Below are positions 44,641 to 53,287 of a stretch of 64,000 nucleotides of DNA, piece after piece (position 1 is the first letter of the stretch; every line of letters starts with the position of its first letter). The stretch is from SZUA-430 sp964647355 (GTDB lineage: Bacteria > Pseudomonadota > Alphaproteobacteria > Micropepsales > Micropepsaceae): NCBI GenBank assembly GCA_964647355.1, contig CAZYGK010000007.1, positions 10,649 through 74,648 on the forward strand, written 5' to 3'. The notes below the pieces were generated by a model. It worked only from the letters and a program-made list of their open reading frames with translations. It was not told the origin of the DNA and did no database searches. Both the position numbers and the translations under genes were made by a program.

Positions 44641-46433
44641 TCGCCCGGCGCGCCGCTATTGCCGGGCCTGTTCAACAGCTTCTTCGCCCAGGCCGGAATG
44701 TTGAACTCAATCGGCACGTTGAGGCGCCGCATAATGAGCCATTGTTGGAGGATCGAGAGCACGTTGTTCACTGTCCAATAGACGACGAGACCGGCCGGGA
44801 ACTGCGCCATCAGATAGGTGAACATCGGCGGCATGATCACCATCATCTGCTGCTGCACGGGATCGGTCGCCGGCGGGTTCATCTTGGTTTGGAACCACAT
44901 CGTCAGGCCCATCAGCACCGGCCAGGCGCCTATGTGCAGCCAGGAAGGAACGGCGAACGGCAACAGACCGAACAGGTTGAAGAGCGAGGTCGGATCGGCT
45001 GCCGCCAAATCTTGGATCCAACCGAAGAACGGCGCATGGCGCATCTCGATCGTGACGAACAAGACTTTGTAGAGCGCGAAGAACACCGGGATTTGAATAA
45101 GGATGGGCAGGCAACCCATCATTGGGTTGATCTTCTCGCGCTGAAACAGAGCGATCTGCTCCTGCTGCAGTTTCAAACGGTCGTCCTTGTAGCGTTCCTG
45201 CAGCTCTTTGATCTGCGGCTGGACCTTCTTCATCTTGGTCATCGACTCGTAAGAGCGATTGGCCAGCGGGAAGAAAAGGATCTTGACGACGATCGTAAGC
45301 AGGATGATCGCGATGCCGAAATTGCCAACGAGCTGGTTGAGCCAGTCGAGGCCATGGAACATCCAATAGGTGAGGTAGCCGAACCAGCCCCAGTCGATGG
45401 TCATGTCGAAGCGCTGGATGCCCAGTTTTTCCTGATACCCCTCGATGAGCGAGACCTTTTTGGCGCCGGCGTAGAGATTGTGCGTCACCGTCGCCGTGCC
45501 GCCGGCCGCGATGTTGCGGGGGCTCAAGAGGTAGTCGGCGCGGAAGGTCTCAAGCGCGCCCTTCGTGATCGAGAAGCGGGCATTGAATTGTTCGTTCTGC
45601 GGGGGCGCGAGCGTCGCCATCCAGTACTTGTCGGTGATGCCGAGCCAGCCGCCTTTGCTCTCGAACTTCATCTCCGGCAGCTCGGCGTCGCGCATTTCGG
45701 CGTAATCGGCCTCCTTCAACTCGCCGCCCAAAACGGCGACGAGGCCTTCGTGGAGGATCCAGTTCGCCTCGTGTTTCGGTTCGCCTTCGCGCGCCACGAG
45801 AGCGTAGGGGTAAAGCGTGATCGGCGCGCCCGACTTGTTCTCGACCTTGTCGGTGATGGAGAACATGTAGTTCTCGTCGAGGGCGATCGTGCGTGTGAAG
45901 ACGAGGCCTTGGCCGTTGTCCCAAGTCAGCGTCACCGGCGTCGTGGCGGTTAGCGTGTTGCCCGACGGTGTCCAGACCGTCGCGCCGTTCGGCACCGCGG
46001 TCGCCGAGCCCGGGGCCGCCGTCCAACCGGTTTCGGCGAATGTCGCGCCGGCCGAACCTTGCGGCGACAGGAAGACGATCTCGGGACTCTTGGGGTCGAT
46101 CGTCTCGCGGTAGTTCTGAAGGCGCAGATCGTCGATCTGGCCACCCGTCAGTTTGATCGAGCCGTCGACCTTGCCGTTGTCGAAGCGCAGGCGGGCACCG
46201 CTTTCGGCGACGACCACATCACGCGGCTTGGGGGCCGCCGCTGTTGCTGAGCCAAGCGTTGTCGGAACGCCCGGTGCCGCGGGGTTGGCCGGTTGCGTCG
46301 CTTGTTGTTCGATCTTGGCTTGCCGTGCCGCTTCGCGTTGCGGCGCCAAAAAGAAGTAGTCCCAGCCAATGATGACGAGGACGCACAGCACCATCGCCGC
46401 GATCAGATTGCCGGAATCGTTTTGTTTGTTCAT
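44637..46433 (-). CDS. yidC: membrane protein insertase YidC
   Basis: 598 residues. An N-terminal anchor (NLIAAMVLCVLVIIGWDYFF) is followed by a large periplasmic domain typical of Gram-negative YidC and a C-terminal insertase core of five helices with LYKVLFVTIEMRHAPFFGWI and the Pro/Ala-Met end MPPMFTYLMAQFPAGLVVYW. It inserts and folds inner-membrane proteins. It sits three bases after yidD in the rpmH-rnpA-yidD-yidC-engB cluster. Confidence 0.96.
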   Translation of the reverse strand: MNKQNDSGNLIAAMVLCVLVIIGWDYFFLAPQREAARQAKIEQQATQPANPAAPGVPTTLGSATAAAPKPRDVVVAESGARLRFDNGKVDGSIKLTGGQIDDLRLQNYRETIDPKSPEIVFLSPQGSAGATFAETGWTAAPGSATAVPNGATVWTPSGNTLTATTPVTLTWDNGQGLVFTRTIALDENYMFSITDKVENKSGAPITLYPYALVAREGEPKHEANWILHEGLVAVLGGELKEADYAEMRDAELPEMKFESKGGWLGITDKYWMATLAPPQNEQFNARFSITKGALETFRADYLLSPRNIAAGGTATVTHNLYAGAKKVSLIEGYQEKLGIQRFDMTIDWGWFGYLTYWMFHGLDWLNQLVGNFGIAIILLTIVVKILFFPLANRSYESMTKMKKVQPQIKELQERYKDDRLKLQQEQIALFQREKINPMMGCLPILIQIPVFFALYKVLFVTIEMRHAPFFGWIQDLAAADPTSLFNLFGLLPFAVPSWLHIGAWPVLMGLTMWFQTKMNPPATDPVQQQMMVIMPPMFTYLMAQFPAGLVVYWTVNNVLSILQQWLIMRRLNVPIEFNIPAWAKKLLNRPGNSGAPGE

Positions 46434-46436
46434 CGC

Positions 46437-46724
46437 TTAGGTCTTGGCGTGGTGGTGATGATGATGTTTGCAGTCGGGCACGGGATCGAAGCCTTCGCCG
46501 CCGCCGAGCCACTTGACGGGGTGGCAGCGTGAGAGCCGGCGCAGCGTCAGCCAGGCTCCTTTGATTGCGCCGTGTTTCTCGATCGCCTCCAGCGCGTAGG
46601 CCGAACATGTCGGCTGATAGCGGCAGACGGGGCCGATCAGCGGCGAAAGCGCGTAGCGGTAGGCGTGAATGGGCGCCTTGGCGAGCCGCTTTGCGGCGTG
46701 CGCGAGCGCATCCCAAACTTTCAT
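46437..46724 (-). CDS. yidD: membrane protein insertion efficiency factor YidD
   Basis: 95 residues. Diagnostic motif PLIGPVCRYQPTCSAYALEA, followed by GAWLTLRRLSRCHPV. The C-terminus carries a natural run of six histidines (CKHHHHHHAKT). Such His-rich tails are seen in some YidD proteins and could bind metal, though this is untested. Its ATG overlaps the rnpA stop by 4 bp. Confidence 0.95.
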   Translation of the reverse strand: MKVWDALAHAAKRLAKAPIHAYRYALSPLIGPVCRYQPTCSAYALEAIEKHGAIKGAWLTLRRLSRCHPVKWLGGGEGFDPVPDCKHHHHHHAKT

Positions 46725-47110
46725 CGCTCCTCCGCTTTTTGGGGGCGGCCCCCATGTACTTTGCGGAGAGCCTGCTTCAGGTCGTCGATCAGCGCGACGA
46801 ACGGCCGGTCCGCCGTCGCTTCGCGACCGACGAGAACATAGTCATGACCCTTCTGTCCTAAAAGGGGCAGAACCGCTCGAGCTGCCTCGCGCAGGCGGCG
46901 TTTCACCCGGTTTCTTGCGACCGCGCCGCCCAGTTTCTTCGTTGCGGTGAAGCCGACACGCAACGCGCCGGAGGGTTCGGGGGTGGGTGCCATTTGCAGA
47001 ACGAGACCCGGCGCCGACCAACGGCGCCCGCGGCTCAAGCGCAGAAAATCGGCGCGCTTAAGGAGACGCGACACTTTGACCGGTAAGGTGGGCGTGTCGG
47101 TTGCAGACAC
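46721..47110 (-). CDS. rnpA: ribonuclease P protein component
   Basis: 129 residues starting at GTG. The RNR motif is GGAVARNRVKRRLREAAR, preceded by LRVGFTATKKLG. It is the protein subunit of RNase P, which matures the 5' ends of tRNAs. It lies between rpmH and yidD in the universal arrangement. Confidence 0.95.
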   Translation of the reverse strand: MSATDTPTLPVKVSRLLKRADFLRLSRGRRWSAPGLVLQMAPTPEPSGALRVGFTATKKLGGAVARNRVKRRLREAARAVLPLLGQKGHDYVLVGREATADRPFVALIDDLKQALRKVHGGRPQKAEER

Positions 47111-47123
47111 GCTGAGGCGGCTC

Positions 47124-47264
47124 TTAAGCCGACAGACGCTTGCGGCCGTGGGCGCGGCGGCGGGCCAGCACCTTCTTGCCGTTGGTGGTGGCCGAGCGCG
47201 AACGGAATCCGTGGCGGCGCTTGCGGACGATTTTGGAAGGCTGATAGGTGCGCTTGCTGGCCAC
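47124..47264 (-). CDS. rpmH: 50S ribosomal protein L34
   Basis: 46 residues, starting at GTG with AAGGA about ten bases upstream. It reads KRTYQPSKIVRKRRHGFRSR and ends LARRRAHGRKRLSA, the universal L34 pattern. The longer in-frame stretch upstream to 47561 is not coding. It is divergent from the DUF547 gene. Confidence 0.95.
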   Translation of the reverse strand: MASKRTYQPSKIVRKRRHGFRSRSATTNGKKVLARRRAHGRKRLSA

Positions 47265-47461
47265 GGCAGGGAATTCCTTAAGAACGGCGTCTTCGGTTTC
47301 GAGGGCGGGCATATAGGGAATTGGCGCGTTCAAGTCAAATCTTGGAGGGTTACCAAGGGCTTGGAGGCGTTCACGGGCGGCTGATGAAGCTGTTATGTCG
47401 CGGGCGTGGACGTTCGGTGGCATAAGCGCCAGGATTCTTGCTCGTTTTTGCGGAGGCGCCG

Positions 47462-48274
47462 ATGACCCTCGTTCGTGCCGCCTTGCTTGTGTTGGCGTGC
47501 TTTGTCCTTGTGCCCGCGCAAGCTGGCGACCTCGATGCCTATTTTTCCACCAACGATGCAAACGCCACGATGACCGTCGATCACAGTGCTTGGGAGCGGA
47601 TCCTCACGATGTATCTCGTGCCGTCGCCCGACCGAATCAATCGCTTTGCGTATGGGCGGGTGAATGCGGCCGACAAGAAGGCCCTCAAGGCATATCTCGC
47701 GGCGCTTCAGAATGTGAAAGTGACTGCGCTGAAGGCCGACGAACAACGTGCGTTTTGGATCAACCTCTACAACGCGCTGACGATCGACGTCGTGCTCGAC
47801 CGCTATCCGGTGAAAACCATCAAGGACATTTCGTTGGGCGGCGGGTTCTTTGCGTCCGGGCCATGGAAGAAGCCCCTCGTAAAAGTCGAGGGCAAGGCGT
47901 TGTCGCTCGACAATGTGGAGCACGACATCTTGCGCAAAGTCTGGAACGATCCGCGGGTGCACTATGCGGTGAACTGTGCGTCGATGAGCTGCCCCAATCT
48001 GATGGCGAAAGCGTTCACGGCCGCCAATCTCGACGAGATGCTGACGCAGGGCGCGAAAGACTACGTGAACCATCCGCGCGGGGTGCGCCTGGGTGGGTCG
48101 AAGGTCACGCTGTCACGGATTTATTCCTGGTACCGCTCGGACTTCGGGGCAAGCGATGCAGAGATTCTGCGCCACATCGCCAAATATGCCGCGCCGCCGT
48201 TGAAGAAGGCGCTCGCAGGCATCGAGACGATAGACGGCTACGACTATGACTGGTCGCTGAATGAGGCTAAGTGA
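47462..48274 (+). CDS. secreted DUF547-domain protein
   Basis: 270 residues. A signal peptide ends near VPAQAGD, then the DUF547 domain shows QRAFWINLYNALTIDVVLDR and VHYAVNCASMSCPNL, its two most conserved blocks with Asn/Tyr and Cys-x-x-x-x-Cys. The family has a predicted thiol-peptidase-like fold, but function is unknown. GGAG lies six bases before the ATG. It overlaps the TVP38 gene by 4 bp; the two with the oxidoreductase behind them form a three-gene operon. Confidence 0.85.
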   Translation: MTLVRAALLVLACFVLVPAQAGDLDAYFSTNDANATMTVDHSAWERILTMYLVPSPDRINRFAYGRVNAADKKALKAYLAALQNVKVTALKADEQRAFWINLYNALTIDVVLDRYPVKTIKDISLGGGFFASGPWKKPLVKVEGKALSLDNVEHDILRKVWNDPRVHYAVNCASMSCPNLMAKAFTAANLDEMLTQGAKDYVNHPRGVRLGGSKVTLSRIYSWYRSDFGASDAEILRHIAKYAAPPLKKALAGIETIDGYDYDWSLNEAK

Positions 48275-49017
48275 GGGACATGGAAACGCCAACGACTCCC
48301 AAAGCCACGTTCTCGATCGGGCGCCTGATTCCGCTGCTCGTTTTTGCTGCGGTTCTGATCGCGTTCTTTGCGCTTGGCCTGAACAAGTATCTGACGCTCG
48401 ATCTGTTGCGGGAGAACCGTGAGGTTCTCAAGAGCTGGGTGCATGCGAACAAGACCGAGGCGGTGCTGCTGTTCATCACGGCCTACATCATCGTCGCCGC
48501 GTTTTCCCTGCCGATCAGCGCGCTGGTCAGCATTACCGGCGGCTTCTTGTTCGGTAGCGTGTTCGGCGCGGCTTGGGGTGTCATCGGTGCCACAGTCGGG
48601 GCCACGATCTTGTTCCTCGTCGCCAAGACGGCCCTCGGCGATCCGTTGCGGCAGCGGTTTGCTTCGCAGGTGAAGTCGCTCGAGGAAGGGTTTCGCGCCA
48701 ATGCGGTCAGCTACATGCTGCTGCTCAGATTGGTGCCGTTGTTTCCGTTTTGGCTCGTCAATCTGGCGGCATCTTTCACAGGCGTTTCGGTGGTGACGTT
48801 CTTCGTCACGACGCTTGTCGGCATCATTCCAGGTGCATTTGTGTTCGCGAGCATCGGCAACGGGCTGGGCGTGCTGTTCGACGCGGGCGAGCAACCGGAC
48901 TTGAGCTTAACAGCGCTTCTTTCACGATCCGACTTCTACATTCCGATTGGGGGGCTCATCATCCTGTCTTTGATCCCCGTCGTGTACCGGACATTTTTTG
49001 CAAAGAAGCAGGCATAG
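48271..49017 (+). CDS. TVP38/TMEM64 (DedA-like) membrane protein
   Basis: 248 residues, five to six membrane helices. The family core is FSLPISALVSITGGFLFG followed by AAWGVIGATVGATILFLVAK and LRLVPLFPFWLVNLAASF. VTT-domain proteins scramble or move lipids, or transport small molecules; the role here is unknown. The GTG at 48271 overlaps the DUF547 stop; ATG at 48280 is an alternative. Confidence 0.88.
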   Translation: MRDMETPTTPKATFSIGRLIPLLVFAAVLIAFFALGLNKYLTLDLLRENREVLKSWVHANKTEAVLLFITAYIIVAAFSLPISALVSITGGFLFGSVFGAAWGVIGATVGATILFLVAKTALGDPLRQRFASQVKSLEEGFRANAVSYMLLLRLVPLFPFWLVNLAASFTGVSVVTFFVTTLVGIIPGAFVFASIGNGLGVLFDAGEQPDLSLTALLSRSDFYIPIGGLIILSLIPVVYRTFFAKKQA

Positions 49018-49021
49018 GGCC

Positions 49022-50440
49022 ATGGCGGTGATTAAGGCGGACCTCTGCATCATCGGCGCCGGTTCGGGCGGGCTTTCGGTTGCGGCCGGCGCGGCGCAGC
49101 TAGGGCGCAAGGTCGTCTTGATCGAGCGGCACAAGATGGGCGGCGATTGTCTGAACTACGGCTGTGTGCCGTCGAAGTCGTTGATCGCGGCCGCTTCGCA
49201 CGCGCATGCGATCCGGCGGGCCGGCGAGTTCGGCGTCGATGCGGGCGAGCCCAAGGTCGACTATGCGCGCGTGATGAAGCACGTGCATGAGGTGATTGCA
49301 GCGATCGAGCCCAACGATTCCGTCGAGCGGTTCGAGAAGCTCGGGTGTAAGGTGATCAAGGCAGCCGCGAAGTTCGTCTCCGCCAACGAAGTCGATGCGG
49401 GCGGCGAGCGGGTCGCGGCGCGGCACTTCGTGATCGCGACCGGGTCTTCGCCCGCGAAGCCGCCGATTCCCGGACTCGATCAGACGCCGCATTTCACGAA
49501 CGAGACCGTGTTCGACAACACCGTGTTGCCGGAACATTTGATCATTATCGGCGGCGGCGCGATCGGGCTTGAGATGGCGCAGGCGCACCGGCGGCTGGGC
49601 TCGCGCGTAACGGTCCTCGAAGCGTTCCGCATCATGCCGAAGGACGATCCGGAAGCAGTCGCGATCGTGCGCAAGGCGCTGGAAGACGAGGGCGTCGTCA
49701 TTCGCGAAGGTACGGCTGTCACGGCGGTCTCGAAGATGGACGGCGGGGTTGCGGTGACGATCTCGCGCAACGGACAGAGCGAGGCGATTGCCGGATCGCA
49801 TCTGCTGCTCGCGGCCGGGCGGGTGCCGAACGTCGACGGGCTCAATCTGGAAGCGGCGGGTATCAAATACTCGCGCAAGGGCATCGAGGTCGATGCGTCG
49901 CTGCGCACCGCGAACCGCAAAGTCTCGGCGATCGGGGATGTCGCGGGCGGGCTGCAATTCACCCACGTGGCCGGCTATCACGCCGGGCTGATCATCCGGC
50001 GGGTGCTGTTCAAGGTGCCGGTCAAGACGGACACGTCGGCGATCCCGTGGTGTACCTACACCGATCCGGAGCTCGCGCATGTCGGCCTGACCGAGGCGCA
50101 GGCGATAGAGAAGGGCATCGCCCACAGCGTGACGCGCTGGCCGCTGCACGACAACGATCGCGCACAGGCCGAACGCGAGACGCATGGGCTGGCAAAGATC
50201 GTCATTTCGCGCGGGCGGCCGATCGGCGCGACGATCGTGGCGCCGCACGCGGGCGACCTGATCCTGCCGTGGGTGATGGCGATCGGACAGAAGGCGAAGA
50301 TGTCGTCGATGGCCGGCTTGGTGGCGCCGTATCCGACGCTTGGTGAGATTTCGAAGCGCGCTTCGAGCGCGCATTTCACGCCAACGCTGTTCTCGGGGCG
50401 GACGAAGGCGGTGGTTAAAGTCTTGTCATGGTTGCCGTGA
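49022..50440 (+). CDS. flavin-dependent disulfide oxidoreductase (mercuric reductase/dihydrolipoamide dehydrogenase-like)
   Basis: 472 residues. FAD site CIIGAGSGGLSVAAGAAQLG, redox disulfide GGDCLNYGCVPSK, NAD(P) site IIIGGGAIGLEMAQAH and GDVAGG. At the C-terminal interface the usual His-x-x-x-x-Glu base of lipoamide dehydrogenases is replaced: APYPTLGEISKR has Tyr where His is expected, as in other enzymes of this TVP38-linked branch. So it is unlikely to be an ordinary lipoamide dehydrogenase. The mercuric-ion C-terminal cysteines are also absent. Substrate unknown. Confidence 0.87.
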   Translation: MAVIKADLCIIGAGSGGLSVAAGAAQLGRKVVLIERHKMGGDCLNYGCVPSKSLIAAASHAHAIRRAGEFGVDAGEPKVDYARVMKHVHEVIAAIEPNDSVERFEKLGCKVIKAAAKFVSANEVDAGGERVAARHFVIATGSSPAKPPIPGLDQTPHFTNETVFDNTVLPEHLIIIGGGAIGLEMAQAHRRLGSRVTVLEAFRIMPKDDPEAVAIVRKALEDEGVVIREGTAVTAVSKMDGGVAVTISRNGQSEAIAGSHLLLAAGRVPNVDGLNLEAAGIKYSRKGIEVDASLRTANRKVSAIGDVAGGLQFTHVAGYHAGLIIRRVLFKVPVKTDTSAIPWCTYTDPELAHVGLTEAQAIEKGIAHSVTRWPLHDNDRAQAERETHGLAKIVISRGRPIGATIVAPHAGDLILPWVMAIGQKAKMSSMAGLVAPYPTLGEISKRASSAHFTPTLFSGRTKAVVKVLSWLP

Positions 50441-50472
50441 CGGGTCACGCCAAACGTCTGTCACAATAAGTT

Positions 50473-50611
50473 CGTCATGGCCGGGCTTGACCCGGCCACC
50501 CAGGGGTGCTGCGCCAAGTTTGACCGCGCATTTCTGCGCTGCTCCCGAAGATGTGCGCTTGCGAGCGCTCGCGCAGCGACCCTGGGTGGCCGGGTCAAGC
50601 CCGACCACGAC
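50473..50611. repeat. intergenic inverted repeat (139 bp)
   Basis: Left arm at about 50473-50507 (CGTCATGGCCGGGCTTGACC then CGGCCACCCAGGG) is nearly the reverse complement of the right arm at 50577-50611 (CCTGGGTGGCCGGGTCAAGC then CCGACCACGACG). The centre is ~70 bp. Elements starting GTCATGGCCGGGCTTGA are familiar as dispersed palindromes in alphaproteobacteria; this copy sits between the oxidoreductase and kinase genes, within a gene-free gap. Confidence 0.75.
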
Positions 50612-50677
50612 GACCAATGTTGTTTGGTCACCATGAGCGGTTAATCGCTGAAGTTCCACTTCGATCATGCGCAGCCT

Positions 50678-52141
50678 GTGCTATCCCTCGCCCCGGGCAT
50701 GGTCGGCACTCTCACGCGCGTTCGGGATTTTTTGCACCGGCACCTGACGGCAAGTCTGTCGGGGCGGTTGCTGTTTTTCACGACCCTTTTCGTGATGCTG
50801 GCCGAGATGTTCATCTACTTCCCGTCGGCGGCGCGCTACTACCACGACATCCTCGCGGCGCGGCTAGCGTCGGCGCAGGTTGCCGTTCTTGCGCTCGACG
50901 AAGTGCGCGACACCGATTTGTCGCCGGAGCTCAGGCGCGAGATTTTGGCGAATGCCGGCGTGCGGCTTGTCGGCTTGAAGCGCAACAATACGCGGCGGCT
51001 CTATCTCGCGGAGTCGATCCCGCCCACGAAGGACGTCGAGGTCGATCTTCGCACTGCGGAGCCCGTACACCTCATCTGGTCGAGCCTCGAGTGTATGTTT
51101 TTCGGCGGACCGCGTATCCTGCGCATCGTCAGCGTGCCGCGGCTCGGCGCCGGCGACCTGATCGAGGCGCTGGTGGACGAGGCGCCGATCCGCGACGAGA
51201 TGATCTCCTATTCCGTGCGGATACTCGTGCTTTCGGTGCTGATCGCGTTGGTGACGTCGGTGCTGGTGTTTACTGCGCTCTATCTTCTGTTCGTGCGGCC
51301 GATGCAGCGATTGACGCAGTCCATGGTGCGGTTCCAGGAGAAGCCGGACGACGCGCAGCGCATCATTGTGCCGAGCCTAAGGGCGGACGAGATCGGGCAG
51401 TCGGAGCGCGTGCTTGCCGCGATGCAGACGGAGTTGCGCCAGGCGCTGCAGCAGCGCGAACATCTGGCGGCGCTCGGCACGGCGGTCGCGAAGATCCAGC
51501 ACGATTTGCGCAACATTCTCGCTAGCGCTCAGCTAGCCTCGGATCGCTTGGCGAACAGCAAAGACCCGACCGTGCAGGCGCTGGCGCCGCGGCTCGTGTC
51601 GTCGATCGATAGAGCGATTGAGCTTGCGACGAACACGCTGAAATACGGGCGCGCGGAAGAAGCTCCGCCGCGGCGGCGGCGGCAGAAGTTGCTTGCGATT
51701 GCGGACGAGGCGATGCATGCGGCGCTGGCTGCGGGCGACGGGCGAACCGCCTGGAGCAACGCGTTCGATCCGAAATTGGAGGTCGATGCGGATGCGGATC
51801 AGCTGTTGCGCATCTTGATCAATATCGGGCGTAACGCGGCGCAGGCGCTCGAAGGGCGCGAAGGGGCGGCGATCACGCTCAGCGCGCAGCGGTTGGGCAA
51901 CGTCGTTGCCATCGATCTCGGCGACAATGGCACGGGCATTCCGGAGGAAGCGCGCAAGCGGTTGTTCGAGCCGTTTGCGGGCAAAGGGCGTGTGGGCGGC
52001 ACGGGGTTGGGCTTGGCGATTGCACGCGAGTTGGCGCGCGGGCACGGCGGCGAGGTCGCGCTGCTTTCGAGTGGGCCGAGCGGCACGACATTTCGGATCA
52101 CGATCCCCGATGTCGCCGCACTCGGAGATGCGCCGCCATGA
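50678..52141 (+). CDS. sensor histidine kinase with HAMP domain
   Basis: 487 residues from a GTG; an ATG at 50699 is also possible and neither has a clear Shine-Dalgarno. Membrane helices at about 31-49 and 178-206 bracket an extracytoplasmic sensor of ~125 residues. A HAMP domain follows, then the H-box AKIQHDLRNILASAQLASDR with His near residue 275, the N-box ILINIGRNAAQALEG, G1 DNGTGIPEEARKRLFEPF and G2 GGTGLGLAIA. No response regulator is nearby. Its stop overlaps the glucokinase start by 4 bp. Confidence 0.88.
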   Translation: MLSLAPGMVGTLTRVRDFLHRHLTASLSGRLLFFTTLFVMLAEMFIYFPSAARYYHDILAARLASAQVAVLALDEVRDTDLSPELRREILANAGVRLVGLKRNNTRRLYLAESIPPTKDVEVDLRTAEPVHLIWSSLECMFFGGPRILRIVSVPRLGAGDLIEALVDEAPIRDEMISYSVRILVLSVLIALVTSVLVFTALYLLFVRPMQRLTQSMVRFQEKPDDAQRIIVPSLRADEIGQSERVLAAMQTELRQALQQREHLAALGTAVAKIQHDLRNILASAQLASDRLANSKDPTVQALAPRLVSSIDRAIELATNTLKYGRAEEAPPRRRRQKLLAIADEAMHAALAAGDGRTAWSNAFDPKLEVDADADQLLRILINIGRNAAQALEGREGAAITLSAQRLGNVVAIDLGDNGTGIPEEARKRLFEPFAGKGRVGGTGLGLAIARELARGHGGEVALLSSGPSGTTFRITIPDVAALGDAPP

Positions 52142-53085
52142 GTTCCGATTTTCTGCTCGCTGATATCGGCGGCACGAACGTGCGCTTTGCGGTGCTGCGC
52201 GGCGACGGCCGGATCGAGGGGCACGAGGCTTGGTTGACCGCGCTCTATCCGGACTTCGGATCGGCGGTAAAGGCGTATGCGGAGCTGACCGGATTGCGGT
52301 TGCCTCTCGGCGGGGCCGCGGTGTGCGCGGCCGGGCCGCCAGTCGGCGATACGATCAAGCTCACGAACTGTCCCTGGACGATTTCGATGGCGGAGATCGC
52401 GGCAGCGACTGGCGGGCGTGTTCGTCTCGTCAACGACTTTGCGGCGGTGGCGCAGGCTTTGCCGGTGCTTGGTGCTGACGATGTCGTGCAGATCGGAGGC
52501 GGCGCGCCGCTACCGCATGCGCCGAAGGTGGCTCTCGGGCCGGGCACGGGGCTTGGCGTGGCGAGCGCGGTGTTCGACGGTGCACGGTGGGTGGCCGTGC
52601 CGGGCGAAGGCGGGCATGTCGATCTTGCGCCGACGAACGAGCGCGAGCTTGCCGTCGTGTTTCAGTTGATGCGCGAGCGCGGGCATGTGGCGGCCGAAGA
52701 TGCGGTGTCGGGACTTGGTCTTGAGAACGTCTATCTCGCGATTTGTTCGCTCGACGGCGTGAAGCTGAAGGCCAAGCCAATCGCAGCCGACATCGCGAAG
52801 GCGGCGCGCGCGAAGGCGGATCCCGTTGCCGTCGAGACTGTCGCGTTGTTTACGGGTTGGCTCGGCAGCATTGCGGGCGATCTTGCTTTGACGTTGGGCG
52901 CGCAGGGCGGCGTCTACATCGCAGGCGGCATCGTCGCGCAATGGGACGACTTGTTCGACACGAAACTGTTTCGCCGCCGGTTCGAGGCGAAGGGGCGGAT
53001 CAAGTATTTTCTGGAGCCGATCCCGTGTTACCTCGTGACCGCGAAAGACCTCGCGTTCCGTGGGCTCGCGGCGATGGTGCGTTGA
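52138..53085 (+). CDS. glk: glucokinase
   Basis: 315 residues of the Gram-negative Glk type. Phosphate-1 motif LLADIGGTNVRFAVL, substrate site LTNCPWTISM then LVNDFAAVAQAL, ALGPGTGLGVASAVF, and PGEGGHVDLAPTNERE with the metal/glucose-binding residues. It phosphorylates glucose with ATP at the entry to glycolysis. ATGA coupling to the upstream sensor kinase is unusual. Confidence 0.93.
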   Translation: MSSDFLLADIGGTNVRFAVLRGDGRIEGHEAWLTALYPDFGSAVKAYAELTGLRLPLGGAAVCAAGPPVGDTIKLTNCPWTISMAEIAAATGGRVRLVNDFAAVAQALPVLGADDVVQIGGGAPLPHAPKVALGPGTGLGVASAVFDGARWVAVPGEGGHVDLAPTNERELAVVFQLMRERGHVAAEDAVSGLGLENVYLAICSLDGVKLKAKPIAADIAKAARAKADPVAVETVALFTGWLGSIAGDLALTLGAQGGVYIAGGIVAQWDDLFDTKLFRRRFEAKGRIKYFLEPIPCYLVTAKDLAFRGLAAMVR

Positions 53086-53124
53086 TACACCTTCTGCGTT
53101 GGTTCGGTGGAAGTGTCGAAGTTG

Positions 53125-53284
53125 TCTCACGCGAAGCCGCGCAGGACGCGAAGAAAGGCGCGAAGCGCGAATAGAGCTTCGCGTGCCACAGGCGCGCACC
53201 TGAGGTAGAGACACGGCGCTCCGCGCCCGGGGACCAGGTACTTTCGCGTCTTATCTTCGCGTCCTTCGCGGCTTCGCGTGAGAC
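53125..53284. repeat. intergenic inverted repeat (160 bp)
   Basis: TCTCACGCGAAGCCGCGCAG then GACGCGAAG at the left end is almost exactly the reverse complement of CTTCGCGTCCTTCGCGGCTT then CGCGTGAGA at the right end. Internal GCGAAG/CTTCGC units add further symmetry. It fills the gap between convergent glk and ggt; it resembles a dispersed palindromic element and could also end transcription from both sides. Confidence 0.75.
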
Positions 53285-53287
53285 ATC

